Assembly: GCA_902470925.1 (NCBI GenBank)
Contig: CABRIF010000008.1
Coordinates: forward strand, 1-42,645
Direction of reading: 5' to 3'
Length of the DNA: 42,645 nt
From: an uncultured Collinsella sp.
GTDB lineage: Bacteria > Actinomycetota > Coriobacteriia > Coriobacteriales > Coriobacteriaceae
The translations under genes and the position numbers were made by a program. Positions 8,294 through 17,115 of this stretch are shown here, piece by piece. How positions within the stretch are numbered: the stretch's first letter is position 1; each line of letters begins with the position of its first letter. The notes under the pieces are model-generated. The model made no database searches. It was given only the letters and a program-made list of their open reading frames with translations, and was not told where the DNA came from.

Positions 8294-8308
8294 GATGCCG
8301 ACGGCATC
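8294..8308 (-). other. Small hairpin between EIIA and EIIB genes
   Basis: GATGCC-GAC-GGCATC is a perfect 6-bp stem with a 3-nt loop, just upstream of the EIIB ribosome site. Confidence 0.4.
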
Positions 8309-8332
8309 GGTTGACGACTATCTACGTGCCGC

Positions 8333-8665
8333 TTATGCGGCCTGAGGACTGATCGATTTGACGACTCGATACAGCTCGATCATCCGCTCCGCCATATCCG
8401 AAGCCATGATCGCCATCGTGAGATGGTCCTCAGCGTGAACGAGAATGATGTTGATATCTACGGCCTCGCCGCTTGCCTCGGCCTGCGTGAGCTCGAATTG
8501 CATCTTGTGCGCTTCGCCCATCTCCTGCTGCGCCTCGGCAAGCTGTCGCTCCGCTTCGGCAAAATCGCCGTCCGCGGCGGCATCGATTGCAATCAGCGCC
8601 GCCGATTTCGCATTGCCCGCATGCAGAATGATCTGCAGCGCGTTTTCGTACTTGCTGTCTTCCAT
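8333..8665 (-). CDS. celC: PTS EIIA component, lactose/cellobiose family
   Basis: Cytoplasmic phosphocarrier of 110 aa that accepts phosphate from HPr and hands it to EIIB. It is the all-helical trimeric type. The phosphorylated histidine is H77 in LVHAEDHLTMA, and the nearby Asp80 matches the family metal/trimer site. AAAGGAG precedes the ATG by eight bases. The gene starts 15 bases after the stop of the PRD regulator, so regulator and PTS appear to share a transcript. The symbol is given by family resemblance. Confidence 0.92.
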   Translation of the reverse strand: MEDSKYENALQIILHAGNAKSAALIAIDAAADGDFAEAERQLAEAQQEMGEAHKMQFELTQAEASGEAVDINIILVHAEDHLTMAIMASDMAERMIELYRVVKSISPQAA

Positions 8666-8680
8666 GTTGACTGCTCCTTT

Positions 8681-10580
8681 TTATGAGTCGCTTTCATACG
8701 TCTTCAGAACATCAAGCAAGCAGGGCCATGTCGCCCCGCGTGCCAGCGTTTGCATCGCCTCGCCGCTGCCCATCAGCCTTGCCATCGCCCGATAGAAGCC
8801 ATCGAGCTTCTTGGTTCGCGCCGTTGACACAGAAACGAGGAACACGACCTGCACCGCCTGGCCATCCCATGCGATCGGCTCTTTAAGGACGGCGACGGCG
8901 ACGAACGTCTCGTCACTCACGGGCATCACAGGATGCGGCATGGCGACCAAGTTGCCAAAGCTCGTCTGCGCCAGGCGCTCACGACGACCGACGAGCTCCC
9001 GGAAATTCTCCGGCACATCTCGACAGGCGGCCACGCACGCACACAGCTTGTCGAGCACCTCGTCTTTTGTCTCAGCCGCAAGGTCCCCCATGAACAACCG
9101 CCGATCGAAATACGAGACGAGCGGCAGGGCGCTTTCCGCCGCCCCCTGCAGCGCACGACGCACTTTGCCCGCATCCTCATCGTCAAGGAAATACTGGACT
9201 TCGCATACAGGCACCGGCAGCGAACAGGACAATGGGACTGTCGTGAATACGTAGTCGATGTCCGTCAGATCGCACTGGGACACATGCGACGCATCGCATA
9301 CCTCGATTCGATCAATCCAAGCCCCGAATTCCTGTCGGTACCGCCATTCCAAAAGCCGGGCGCTCCCCTGCCCGCTCGCGCACACCACCAAGATGTTCTT
9401 ACGCGGCAGCTCACTCTTCTGCCGTTCGATCGCCAATGCAAATGCAAGGGCGATATAGCCCACCTCATCCTCGGACAACGTGGCGCCATACTCTTCAGCC
9501 AGCACGCACGATGCGTCGAGCGCCATGGAATATGCAACCGGGAACCGCTGTTTGATATCGGTAAGCAACGGATTGTCCATCCGCATGCGGTAGCGCAACC
9601 GAATGGACAGCGGCACGATATGGCGGGCAAGGTTCATGCGCAGCTCGAGATCGTGACGAAAATCGAAATGGTATGCGTCCCATACAAGCTCGAGCATGCG
9701 CGCCACCACGCGCCACACGTCATCCGAGATCACGATACCGTCATCGTCACCAGGCATTCCCAACGTCCGCTTCGCAGCAAGATGAATGGAAATGTAGGCA
9801 ATCTCCTCCTGCGGCAGTTCAATTTGAAATGCCTGCGAAACAGCTGTCGCCAGTTTTTCAGCAACCGCATACTCGGGTTCACGCTGCAGCGAATCCACAT
9901 GCTCTGACGGCATGGGGACGTATTGGTTGGCACGGATGCGTTCAACCGCGATGGCAAGATGTACCAGAAGATTCTGATAAGCCGCTGAGTTTATCTGGAA
10001 GTTCTCCTCTTCGAGCACCCCGGCTACGCACTGCGCTACCGTATCAAGCTGTTTGGAGGATCCCCCCCCCCCGGTCAACAACGCCGTCGAGCGTGAGATT
10101 GGCCAGGCACAGGCGACGCGACATCTCCGAACCAGAAACGCGCACGCCGTAGTGGGGACGCCGGTCCAGCGACAGCCCGAATCGCTCCAACATGGCAGTC
10201 GCACGTTTCAGGTCACTCGAAATGACATTGCGCGAGACGAACATCATCTGCGCAAGATCATCCAACGTGATCCAGTCTGTCCGGGAAAGCAGGTCACCGA
10301 CAAGATACGCCACCCGCTCATCCCGCGATGACGGCATGGGGCCCTGCTGCGCCTGATCCCTCAGGCTCTCCACTCGGTCTTGGTCGACAACCTTCAGCGA
10401 ATAGCCCGCGCCGCGACGCAGCTCAATGACCGCAGCCTCCTCCAGCGCGTTGTTGGCGTGGCGGATATATGTGCGGATGGTACGCTCGCTTACAGCAAAC
10501 GCATCGGCCAGCCCAGCCGCGGTGATACCAGGGTCGCGCTCGACAGCATCGATCAACCTGCGATCTTGACCGTTCAACAT
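8681..10580 (-). pseudogene. LicR-type PRD transcription regulator, frameshifted at a poly-C tract
   Basis: Would be a 632-aa PTS-controlled activator of the downstream operon if one base were absent. The N-terminal part (from ATG 10580, GAGGG upstream) has an HTH_11 domain (residues 5-60) and a second Mga-type HTH (about 90-165). After the break come two PRD domains (about 190-400), an EIIB-like domain with VVCASGQGSA, and a C-terminal EIIA-like domain with VAMPHPV holding the likely phospho-His. An 11-base C run (10062-10072) shifts the frame at residue 170, so the visible product is a 178-aa HTH-only peptide. Ten or thirteen C would restore the full frame, and the restored length fits the LicR family. 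It may be sequencing error, a true null, or an on/off switch. Confidence 0.85.
10062..10072. repeat. Poly-C tract of 11 bases inside the PRD regulator
   Basis: Eleven C in a row (G on the coding strand), by far the longest homopolymer noticed in the window. It lies in the linker between the HTH and PRD domains, where extra Gly codons would be tolerated. With n = 10 the coding strand reads CGG GGG GGG GGA TCC in frame. Confidence 0.95.
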
Positions 10581-10765
10581 ATTCGTCACCCTCTTCCGCG
10601 GACCATCTGCCCAACCGACCGCACACGCGCTGCGGCACGTCGGCTGCACTTCTCTTTACGTCTCTTAGCTTATCGGGACGAAAGTGCATTTTCCACACAG
10701 CGGTTTGCCGTCAGAATTGGAAACAGTCAGGCTGAATAGCGCCGCACCCACCCGGCTCGATTGGC

Positions 10766-10876
10766 TAGGCGGGCGCGGCGATGCAGCGTGGAGAAGGCGG
10801 CGGGCAGCCTAGCGATAGCGGCGCAGGCCGCGGCGCATGAAGAGGTTGCGCTCGAGCTCGTCAGCGATCGTCGTGG
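10766..10876 (-). repeat. 111-bp direct repeat, right copy
   Basis: Includes the last 22 codons of the metallo-hydrolase and 43 bases after its stop. It is 108/111 identical to 2471-2581. The repeat and the 16 bases to its left (CCCGGCTCGATTGGCT) resemble the hairpin modules at 2351-2494. Confidence 0.9.
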
Positions 10877-11510
10877 TCTGGTTGTGGCCGATCAGGCACA
10901 GGGTATCGGGCGGGAGCACGTGACCGAGCTTTCCCAGCGAATCGATGATGCGAATGGGATCGCCGCCCGCAAGATCGGTGCGGCCGTGGCTGCCCGGGAA
11001 CAGCGTGTCGCCCACAAAGGCCACGTTGCCGGTGCGCGCGGCGCAGAACAGCACGATACCGCCGGGCGTATGCCCGGGCGTGGCGATCACCTGCAGGGAC
11101 ACGTTGCCGAACGCGACCTGATCGCCCTCGTGGAGCAGGCGGTCGGGCGCAGGCGGCATCTCGAACTCATAGCCCCACATGTCCTTCATGCTCTCGATGG
11201 CGCCGGCCATGAACGCCGCATCGTCCTCGGCGATCATGAACGGAACGCCCTCGCCCAGCACGCGGCGGGCACCGGCAACCCCGCCCACGTGGTCGGCGTG
11301 CCCATGCGTGCACACGATCCCGACGATGCGAACGGACGGATGCGCCTGCTGGAAATCGCGCACCAGGCGCTCGCCATCCCAGGCGGGGTCGACGATGATC
11401 GCCTCGTTTTGCGAGCAGACGAAATACGTGTTGGTCTCGATGGGACCGTTGACCACACAGGAGATATCCAACGCTCCAGCAGGCTCCAGATTCAGCTCAA
11501 GATCGCTCAT
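10809..11510 (-). CDS. MBL-fold metallo-hydrolase (glyoxalase II-like)
   Basis: Soluble hydrolase of 233 aa with the metallo-beta-lactamase fold. The dinuclear metal motif THGHADHVGG (H69, H71, D73, H74) is intact, followed by TPGHTPGG, VGDTLF and a final IGHN histidine, as in YcbL or glyoxalase II-type thioester hydrolases. The true substrate is not known. The start at MSDLEL (11510) has GAGGGGAG upstream; the 15 codons before it lack support. The 3' end is inside the 111-bp repeat, and this copy is complete. The gene is 85 bases downstream of the ABC permease; I saw no clear terminator between them. Confidence 0.87.
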   Translation of the reverse strand: MSDLELNLEPAGALDISCVVNGPIETNTYFVCSQNEAIIVDPAWDGERLVRDFQQAHPSVRIVGIVCTHGHADHVGGVAGARRVLGEGVPFMIAEDDAAFMAGAIESMKDMWGYEFEMPPAPDRLLHEGDQVAFGNVSLQVIATPGHTPGGIVLFCAARTGNVAFVGDTLFPGSHGRTDLAGGDPIRIIDSLGKLGHVLPPDTLCLIGHNQTTTIADELERNLFMRRGLRRYR

Positions 11511-11595
11511 GACGCTCCCCTCTCGTTGGCTGTTCGAACGAAACGATTGTGCCACCGAATGGCCGCGTGCGCAGATGTTCCACGCCCGGCACTAC

Positions 11596-13197
11596 CTAGA
11601 CCGCCGAGCCGAACGTCACAAGCGCCCATGCGATGTAGCCCACGATCCCCAGCTCGAGCACGCCTGCAGGCGCCAGGGACAGCACGACGCACGCGACGGC
11701 AAGCACAAGCATAACCATGCCGCTCGACATCTCGCGGCGTTTACGTGGGAACTGCGCCCCGTCGAACGCCGCCGAGAGCGCCAGCGCCGGCGACAGCAGA
11801 AGCGCCAGCACGACCGCACGCAGCGGTATGGCCGGCACCAGCGCGACCAGAGCCCCCGTCGCCGCCAGCGACAGCACCGTGACCACCAGGCACGCGGGCG
11901 CACCATCGCGCAGCATGAGTTCGCGGGTTCCCACCGGCAGCGCATCGCGCACTAAGCGCACGCGCTGGTCCTCTCGAAACGCCAGCGACAGCTCGCGCAC
12001 CGAGGCCGCGGCAGCCACCACCATATACGCCCACGAGACGCGCAGCAGGACATGGAGCGGCATGACGAGCATCAGCGCACCGGCAGGACACAGGACCGCG
12101 CCGATCAGCACCAGGCGCGGCAAGCCCTCGAACTGGCGCAGATGCGACAGGACCGCACGGCGGCCGTATGCCCGCTTGCCCGTCCCCAGCGGGATGGCGG
12201 GACGGAAACGCCGATGGGACACCCGATAACGACGCCGCAGCTCCCGATAGGTATCCGGCGCGATGAGCGCCACCAGGCGCACATCCGACCGTGACGCATA
12301 GGCGCCACTGCGTTCGATGACGCACGCCAGGTCGGCCCGATGGGCGGCAACGCCGCACGTTGCTGCCATGGCCACCGCGAAGGCGCCCAGCAGGCCGAGG
12401 CACAACGGCACGCCGGCAGGAGCCAAGGCGACCACGCGATAGATGCATGCCACAGCCGACGGGGCAAGACCGAACAGCAGCGCAGCTGCCACCGTAACGG
12501 ATACGGCTATCACCGCCGCACCCACAAGCGCCCGGTTGCGAAGCGAGGGGGCAACGCGCACGCTCACGTACCCTCCCGCGCTCACGAGAACCCCCAGGCA
12601 CGCGGAAAGCAAGCCCGCAGCAACCGATATGCCGGCCATCGACGCAACTGAGACCTCCCCCACCGCAGCCACCGATGCAGCAGGTGCCGCAGCCAGGGCC
12701 GCGAACAGAGCCGTCAGCTCGACATAGGTAAACGCGGCAACAGCCAGCACGGTGATCATCGATTGCACAAGCATATCGACCGCCGCCATGATGCGCGTAT
12801 CGAACCGCCCCGAGGCGATGAACGTGACATCGGCGGAGGTGAGCTTGAACGGCGGACTCGCCAGGCTTCCAACCGCCAAGACCAGCGCCAGCGCAGCCGG
12901 CACCGCCAACACCGCAACACCCAGGTCGGGCACAAAGCCAAGACGGCCCGCATGCGCACCCAGCTGTACTGCCATATTGAGCACGGCAGCCCAGCTTGCG
13001 CCCGCGGCCCCCACCACCATAACCAGCAGATACAGCTGGTAGATGCGCTCGACGACATCACCGTGCGCGTCCAGGTCGGTACCGGCGGCATAGCCGAACC
13101 ACGTGAGCGCTCGACGGGCATGGCGGCGCTTGAGCCACAGCAACAGCCGAGCCTGGCGCCAGCGACCCGCCTGGCGCACGGAACCGCAGGCGGCCAT
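11596..13197 (-). CDS. ABC transporter permease, polytopic, family not recognised
   Basis: Large membrane protein of 533 aa made mostly of Ala/Val/Leu-rich hydrophobic helices (roughly a dozen), with a basic N-terminus and a cytoplasmic Arg-rich loop around residues 300-345 (RELRRRYRVSHRRFRP). I recognise no specific family motif. Its ATG overlaps the stop of the ATPase gene (TGATG), so the two are translationally coupled and almost certainly form one transporter, like the two-gene exporters of the CcmA/YxlF type. Substrate unknown. Confidence 0.72.
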   Translation of the reverse strand: MAACGSVRQAGRWRQARLLLWLKRRHARRALTWFGYAAGTDLDAHGDVVERIYQLYLLVMVVGAAGASWAAVLNMAVQLGAHAGRLGFVPDLGVAVLAVPAALALVLAVGSLASPPFKLTSADVTFIASGRFDTRIMAAVDMLVQSMITVLAVAAFTYVELTALFAALAAAPAASVAAVGEVSVASMAGISVAAGLLSACLGVLVSAGGYVSVRVAPSLRNRALVGAAVIAVSVTVAAALLFGLAPSAVACIYRVVALAPAGVPLCLGLLGAFAVAMAATCGVAAHRADLACVIERSGAYASRSDVRLVALIAPDTYRELRRRYRVSHRRFRPAIPLGTGKRAYGRRAVLSHLRQFEGLPRLVLIGAVLCPAGALMLVMPLHVLLRVSWAYMVVAAAASVRELSLAFREDQRVRLVRDALPVGTRELMLRDGAPACLVVTVLSLAATGALVALVPAIPLRAVVLALLLSPALALSAAFDGAQFPRKRREMSSGMVMLVLAVACVVLSLAPAGVLELGIVGYIAWALVTFGSAV

Positions 13198-13988
13198 CAG
13201 GCGCGCTCCTCACACGTGGCGGATACGACCGTGGAAGTCGCGGACTCGGCGGCCGGGACGGCGCGGCCTGGCGAGCCGCTCTCCGCATCGGCATGCTCCG
13301 CGTCGCCGGGGACAAGCCACCGGTCCTGCTCGCCCTCCTCAACAAGCGCAAGCACGCCGTCCTCCAGACGATACACCGCATCGGGCACCACGCCCGGCAG
13401 ATCGTGATGGCAGCTCAGCAGCACCGCGGCGCCTTCGCTAGCAATGCGCCGAACATGCTGCGCGAGCAGCTCGCGGGAAGGTGTGTCCAAAGGACCGGTG
13501 ACCTCGTCCATGATCAGCAGCCTGGGATGAGCGATAAACGCGAGCACGCACGCGAGCTTCTGGCGCATGCCCCGGGAAAACGAGGACGGATACGCGTCGG
13601 CAAAGCGCTCCAAGCCGAACGTCTCGAGCAGCTCGTCGGCCTCAGCGCGCTCCCGAGAGCCCGCGCCGCGCGCCGCGAGCACGAACGAAAGGTGCTCCCG
13701 CGCGGTCATATCGTCGTAGAAGGACGGCACATCCGGCACGAACGCCACCTGTCCGCGCAGATGCTGCGCGGAGCCGGCGAAGGCCTCGCCGAGCAGCTGG
13801 ATCGAGCCGGCGGTCGGCTGCATCCACCCGGCAAGGCATTTGAGCAGCGTGGTTTTGCCCGCGCCGTTCGGACCCACCAGAAATCCGATGTCTCCGGCGT
13901 ACAGGGCAAGATCGGCATGGTCCCACACACGCGTGCTCCCATACCCGAACCCCAGATCGTACACGTCGAGCAGCGGCGTCTCTTCCAT
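13197..13988 (-). CDS. ABC transporter ATP-binding protein (CcmA/YxlF-like)
   Basis: Cytoplasmic ATPase of 263 aa that powers the permease encoded directly after it. It has Walker A GPNGAGKT (39-46), a signature SFSRGMRQK in place of LSGGQ, Walker B LLIMDE and a D-loop GPLD; the switch His is in LLSCHHDL. The FSRGMRQK signature is typical of single-ATPase exporters for drugs, peptides or heme-type cargo. The last 45 residues are an acidic, low-complexity tail. AAGGAG lies eight bases upstream of the ATG. It starts 111 bases after rpsJ, beyond a terminator, so it should have its own promoter. Confidence 0.88.
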   Translation of the reverse strand: MEETPLLDVYDLGFGYGSTRVWDHADLALYAGDIGFLVGPNGAGKTTLLKCLAGWMQPTAGSIQLLGEAFAGSAQHLRGQVAFVPDVPSFYDDMTAREHLSFVLAARGAGSRERAEADELLETFGLERFADAYPSSFSRGMRQKLACVLAFIAHPRLLIMDEVTGPLDTPSRELLAQHVRRIASEGAAVLLSCHHDLPGVVPDAVYRLEDGVLALVEEGEQDRWLVPGDAEHADAESGSPGRAVPAAESATSTVVSATCEERA

Positions 13989-14033
13989 CTTGCATTCTCC
14001 TTCGTGCGACCCGGCCGCAACGCAGCGCCATGC

Positions 14034-14066
14034 AAAAGCCCTCCGGCTCGCAACAAGCCGGAGGGC
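14034..14066 (-). terminator. Rho-independent terminator after rpsJ
   Basis: GCCCTCCGGCT (14038-14048) and AGCCGGAGGGC (14056-14066) form a perfect 11-bp stem with a 7-nt loop, followed on the minus strand by TTTTGC. It closes the rpsL-rpsG-fusA-rpsJ unit. Confidence 0.93.
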
Positions 14067-14099
14067 GGGTGCTAGGCGAACAGGCTCGCGGTTACAACC

Positions 14100-14408
14100 T
14101 TAGAGCTTGATCTCGATGTCGACGCCAGCGGGAAGGTCGAGACGCATGAGGGAATCGACCGTGCCGCTCGTGGGGTCGAGGATGTCGATGAGGCGCTTGT
14201 GGGTGCGCATCTCGAACTGCTCGCGGGAGTCCTTGTTCATGTGCGGCGAGCGGATGACCGTGTAGAGGTTGCGCTCGGTGGGCAGCGGGATGGGGCCGGA
14301 CACGCGGGCACCGGTCTTCTGGGCGGTGTCGACGATGAGCTTCGCGGACTGATCCACGACCTCGTGATCATAGCCCTTCAGACGGATCCTGATCTTCTGG
14401 GTAGACAA
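14100..14408 (-). CDS. rpsJ: 30S ribosomal protein S10
   Basis: Component of the 30S head and partner of NusB in antitermination complexes, 102 aa, normal length. KIRIRLKGYDHEVVDQSAKLIV and GPIPLPTERNLYTVIRSPH are diagnostic. The start codon is TTG (14408), with GGAGG six bases upstream. It is usually the first gene of the S10 operon; here it is the last gene of the str cluster and is followed by a strong terminator, so rplC and later genes must be elsewhere. Confidence 0.97.
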   Translation of the reverse strand: MSTQKIRIRLKGYDHEVVDQSAKLIVDTAQKTGARVSGPIPLPTERNLYTVIRSPHMNKDSREQFEMRTHKRLIDILDPTSGTVDSLMRLDLPAGVDIEIKL

Positions 14409-14470
14409 CTCTTACCTCCAATGGGATTGCGAGGGCGTCCTCGCGATATTACACGAACAGGCGAGGAACC

Positions 14471-16576
14471 TTAGTTGGAACCGTTCTTGGCCACAACCTC
14501 GTCCACCACGGACTTGGGCGCCGGCTCATAGGAGTCGAACTGCATGGTGTAGGAAGCGCGACCCTGGGTCTGCGAGCGCAGGTCGGTGGCGTAGCCGAAC
14601 ATCTCGCCCAGCGGCACCTTGGCGCGGATGACCTTGTTGCCGCCGCGATCGTCCATGCCCTCGATCTTGCCGCGACGACCGGACAGGTTGCCCATGACGT
14701 CGCCCATGTACTGCTCGGGGGTCTCGACCTCAACGGCCATGGTGGGCTCGAGCAGGATCGGGTCGGACTTCTTCAGCGCGTCCTTGATGGCCATGGAACC
14801 GGCGATCTTGAAGGCAGCCTCGGAGGAGTCGACCTCATGGTAGGAACCGTCGAACAGGGTGACCTTAACGTCGACGACCGGGTAGCCGGAGATGACGCCG
14901 GTGTTGAGCGCCTCCTGGATGCCCTTGTCGATGGACGGGATGTACTCCTTCGGCACGACGCCGCCGACGATGGCGTTGACGAACTCGTAACCGAAGCCCT
15001 CCTCCATCTTCTCCAGCTTGATGACGGCGTGACCGTACTGGCCGCGGCCGCCGGACTGGCGGACGAACTTGCCCTCGGCCTTCTCGACGTCGTGACCCGG
15101 AGCCTCGCGGTAGGCAACCTGGGGCTTACCCACGTTGGCCTCGACCTTGAACTCGCGGAGCAGACGGTCGACGATGATCTCGAGGTGCAGCTCGCCCATG
15201 CCGGCGATGATGGTCTGGCCGGTCTCGTGGTTGGTGGATACCTGGAAGGTCGGGTCCTCCTCGGCGAGCTTGGTCAGCGCGATGGACATCTTGTCCTGCT
15301 CGGCCTTGGTCTTCGGCTCGATGGCGATGTCGATAACGGGCTTGGCGAACTCGATCTGCTCGAGGACGATCTCCTTGCCCTCCTCGCACAGCGTGTCGCC
15401 GGTGGTGGTGTTCTTGAGGCCCACGGCGGCCAGGATGTCGCCCGCGGAAGCGCCGTCGACGTCGATACGGTCGTTGGCGTTCATCTCGAGGATACGGCCG
15501 AAGCGCTCGCGGTTGCCGGAGGTGGCGTTCACCACGTAGGAACCCGCGTCCACGTGACCGGAGTACACGCGGAAGAAGGTCAGCTTACCGACGAACGGGT
15601 CGGTCGCGATCTTGAAGGCCAGCGCGGCGAACGGGGCGTCGGCGGACGCCTCGCGGGTGTCGACCTCGCCGGTCTTGGGGTTGGTGCCCTCGACAGCCGG
15701 GACGTCGAGCGGGCTGGGCAGGTAGTCGACGACGGCGTCAAGCAGCTCCTGCACGCCCTTGTTCTTGTAGGCGGAGCCCACGAGCACCGGGTTGAGCTCG
15801 TTGGCGAGCACGCCCTTGCGGATGGCGGCCTTGAGCATCTCCTCGGGAATCTCCTCGTCCTCGAGGATCATCATCATGAGCTCGTCATCGAAGTTCGCGG
15901 CGGCGTCGAGCAGCTCGGAGCGCTTCTCGGCGGCAACGTCGGCGAACTCAGCCGGGATGGCGTCCATCGGCTCGGGGTAGGTCATGCCCTTGTCATCGGC
16001 CTTGAAGTCCCATGCGGTCATGGTGACGAGGTCGATAACGCCCCAGAAGTTGTCCTCGGCGCCCATGGGGACCTGGATGGCGACGGCGTTGGCCTTCAGG
16101 CGCTCCTTCATGGTGTCGATGGCGTGCCAGAAGTCGGCGCCCACGCGGTCGTACTTGTTGATGAAGGCGATGCGCGGGACGTTGAAGTTGCGGGCCTGGC
16201 GCCACACGGTCTCGGACTGCGGCTGCACGCCGGCGACGGCGTCGAACACCGCCACAGCGCCGTCGAGCACGCGCAGGGAGCGCTCGACCTCGGCGGTGAA
16301 GTCAACGTGGCCCGGGGTGTCGATGATCTGGACGCGGTAGGTCTTGTTGTCCTTGTTCCAGAAGCAGGTGGTGGCTGCGGACTGAATGGTCACGCCGCGC
16401 TCCTGCTCCTGCACCATCCAGTCCATGGTAGCAGCACCCTCGTGCACCTCACCGATCTTGTGGGTCTTGCCGGTGTAGTACAGGATGCGCTCGGTCGTGG
16501 TGGTCTTACCGGCATCGATGTGGGCCATGATGCCGATGTTGCGGGTCTCGGAAAGCTTGTACTTGGGCTTCGCCAT
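14471..16576 (-). CDS. fusA: Elongation factor G
   Basis: Translational GTPase of 701 aa that drives ribosomal translocation and, with RRF, recycling. The G-domain motifs are canonical: AHIDAGKTT (G1, residues 18-26), RGVTI (switch I), DTPGHVDF (G3) and NKYDR (G4). The five-domain length is normal. GGAAGGA precedes the ATG, 19 bases after rpsG. A divergent EF-G-like paralogue is at 35838-37904. Confidence 0.97.
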   Translation of the reverse strand: MAKPKYKLSETRNIGIMAHIDAGKTTTTERILYYTGKTHKIGEVHEGAATMDWMVQEQERGVTIQSAATTCFWNKDNKTYRVQIIDTPGHVDFTAEVERSLRVLDGAVAVFDAVAGVQPQSETVWRQARNFNVPRIAFINKYDRVGADFWHAIDTMKERLKANAVAIQVPMGAEDNFWGVIDLVTMTAWDFKADDKGMTYPEPMDAIPAEFADVAAEKRSELLDAAANFDDELMMMILEDEEIPEEMLKAAIRKGVLANELNPVLVGSAYKNKGVQELLDAVVDYLPSPLDVPAVEGTNPKTGEVDTREASADAPFAALAFKIATDPFVGKLTFFRVYSGHVDAGSYVVNATSGNRERFGRILEMNANDRIDVDGASAGDILAAVGLKNTTTGDTLCEEGKEIVLEQIEFAKPVIDIAIEPKTKAEQDKMSIALTKLAEEDPTFQVSTNHETGQTIIAGMGELHLEIIVDRLLREFKVEANVGKPQVAYREAPGHDVEKAEGKFVRQSGGRGQYGHAVIKLEKMEEGFGYEFVNAIVGGVVPKEYIPSIDKGIQEALNTGVISGYPVVDVKVTLFDGSYHEVDSSEAAFKIAGSMAIKDALKKSDPILLEPTMAVEVETPEQYMGDVMGNLSGRRGKIEGMDDRGGNKVIRAKVPLGEMFGYATDLRSQTQGRASYTMQFDSYEPAPKSVVDEVVAKNGSN

Positions 16577-16595
16577 GAGTCAGTTCCTTCCTGGA

Positions 16596-17069
16596 TTACC
16601 AGCGGTAGTGGGAGAAGGCGCGGTTGGCCTCGGCCATCTTGAAGACGTCCTCGCGCTTCTTCACGGAAGCGCCGACGCCGTTGGAGGCGTCGAGGATCTC
16701 GGCGCAGAGGCGCTCGGCCATGGTCTTCTCCTTGCGGGCGCGGGAGAAGTTGACCATCCAGCGGATGCCCAGCTGGGTGGAGCGACGGGAGTTGACCTCC
16801 ATGGGGACCTGGTAGGTGGCGCCACCGACGCGCTTGGGCTTGACCTCGAGCGTGGGCTTGATGTTGTCCATGGCCTTCTTGAAGACGGCGAGGGCGTCCT
16901 CACCGGTCTTCTCGGCAACCATCTCGAACGCGCTGTAGACGATGCGCTCGGCGGTGGCCTTCTTGCCATCAAGCAGGATCTTGTTGATGAGCTGCGTCAC
17001 GAGGCGGTTGTTGTAAACAGCATCAGGCTGGACCTCGCGGCGGTGATTCTTTGCTGCACGACGCGGCAT
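16596..17069 (-). CDS. rpsG: 30S ribosomal protein S7
   Basis: Primary assembly protein of the 30S head, 157 aa. MPRRAAKNHRREVQPDAVY, KRVGGATYQVPMEV and the C-terminal RAFSHYRW are diagnostic. GAGGAG precedes the ATG. It lies between rpsL (46 bases upstream) and fusA in the usual str order. Confidence 0.97.
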   Translation of the reverse strand: MPRRAAKNHRREVQPDAVYNNRLVTQLINKILLDGKKATAERIVYSAFEMVAEKTGEDALAVFKKAMDNIKPTLEVKPKRVGGATYQVPMEVNSRRSTQLGIRWMVNFSRARKEKTMAERLCAEILDASNGVGASVKKREDVFKMAEANRAFSHYRW

Positions 17070-17115
17070 GGTATGTCTCCTCTAACTCAGAATGATCGAA
17101 TTAAGAGCGCGGGCT

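Noticed and set aside
10650..10750. Possible promoter of the PRD regulator (TGGAAA with TAAGCT).
   Set aside because: Both hexamers are poor; I could not separate it from chance.
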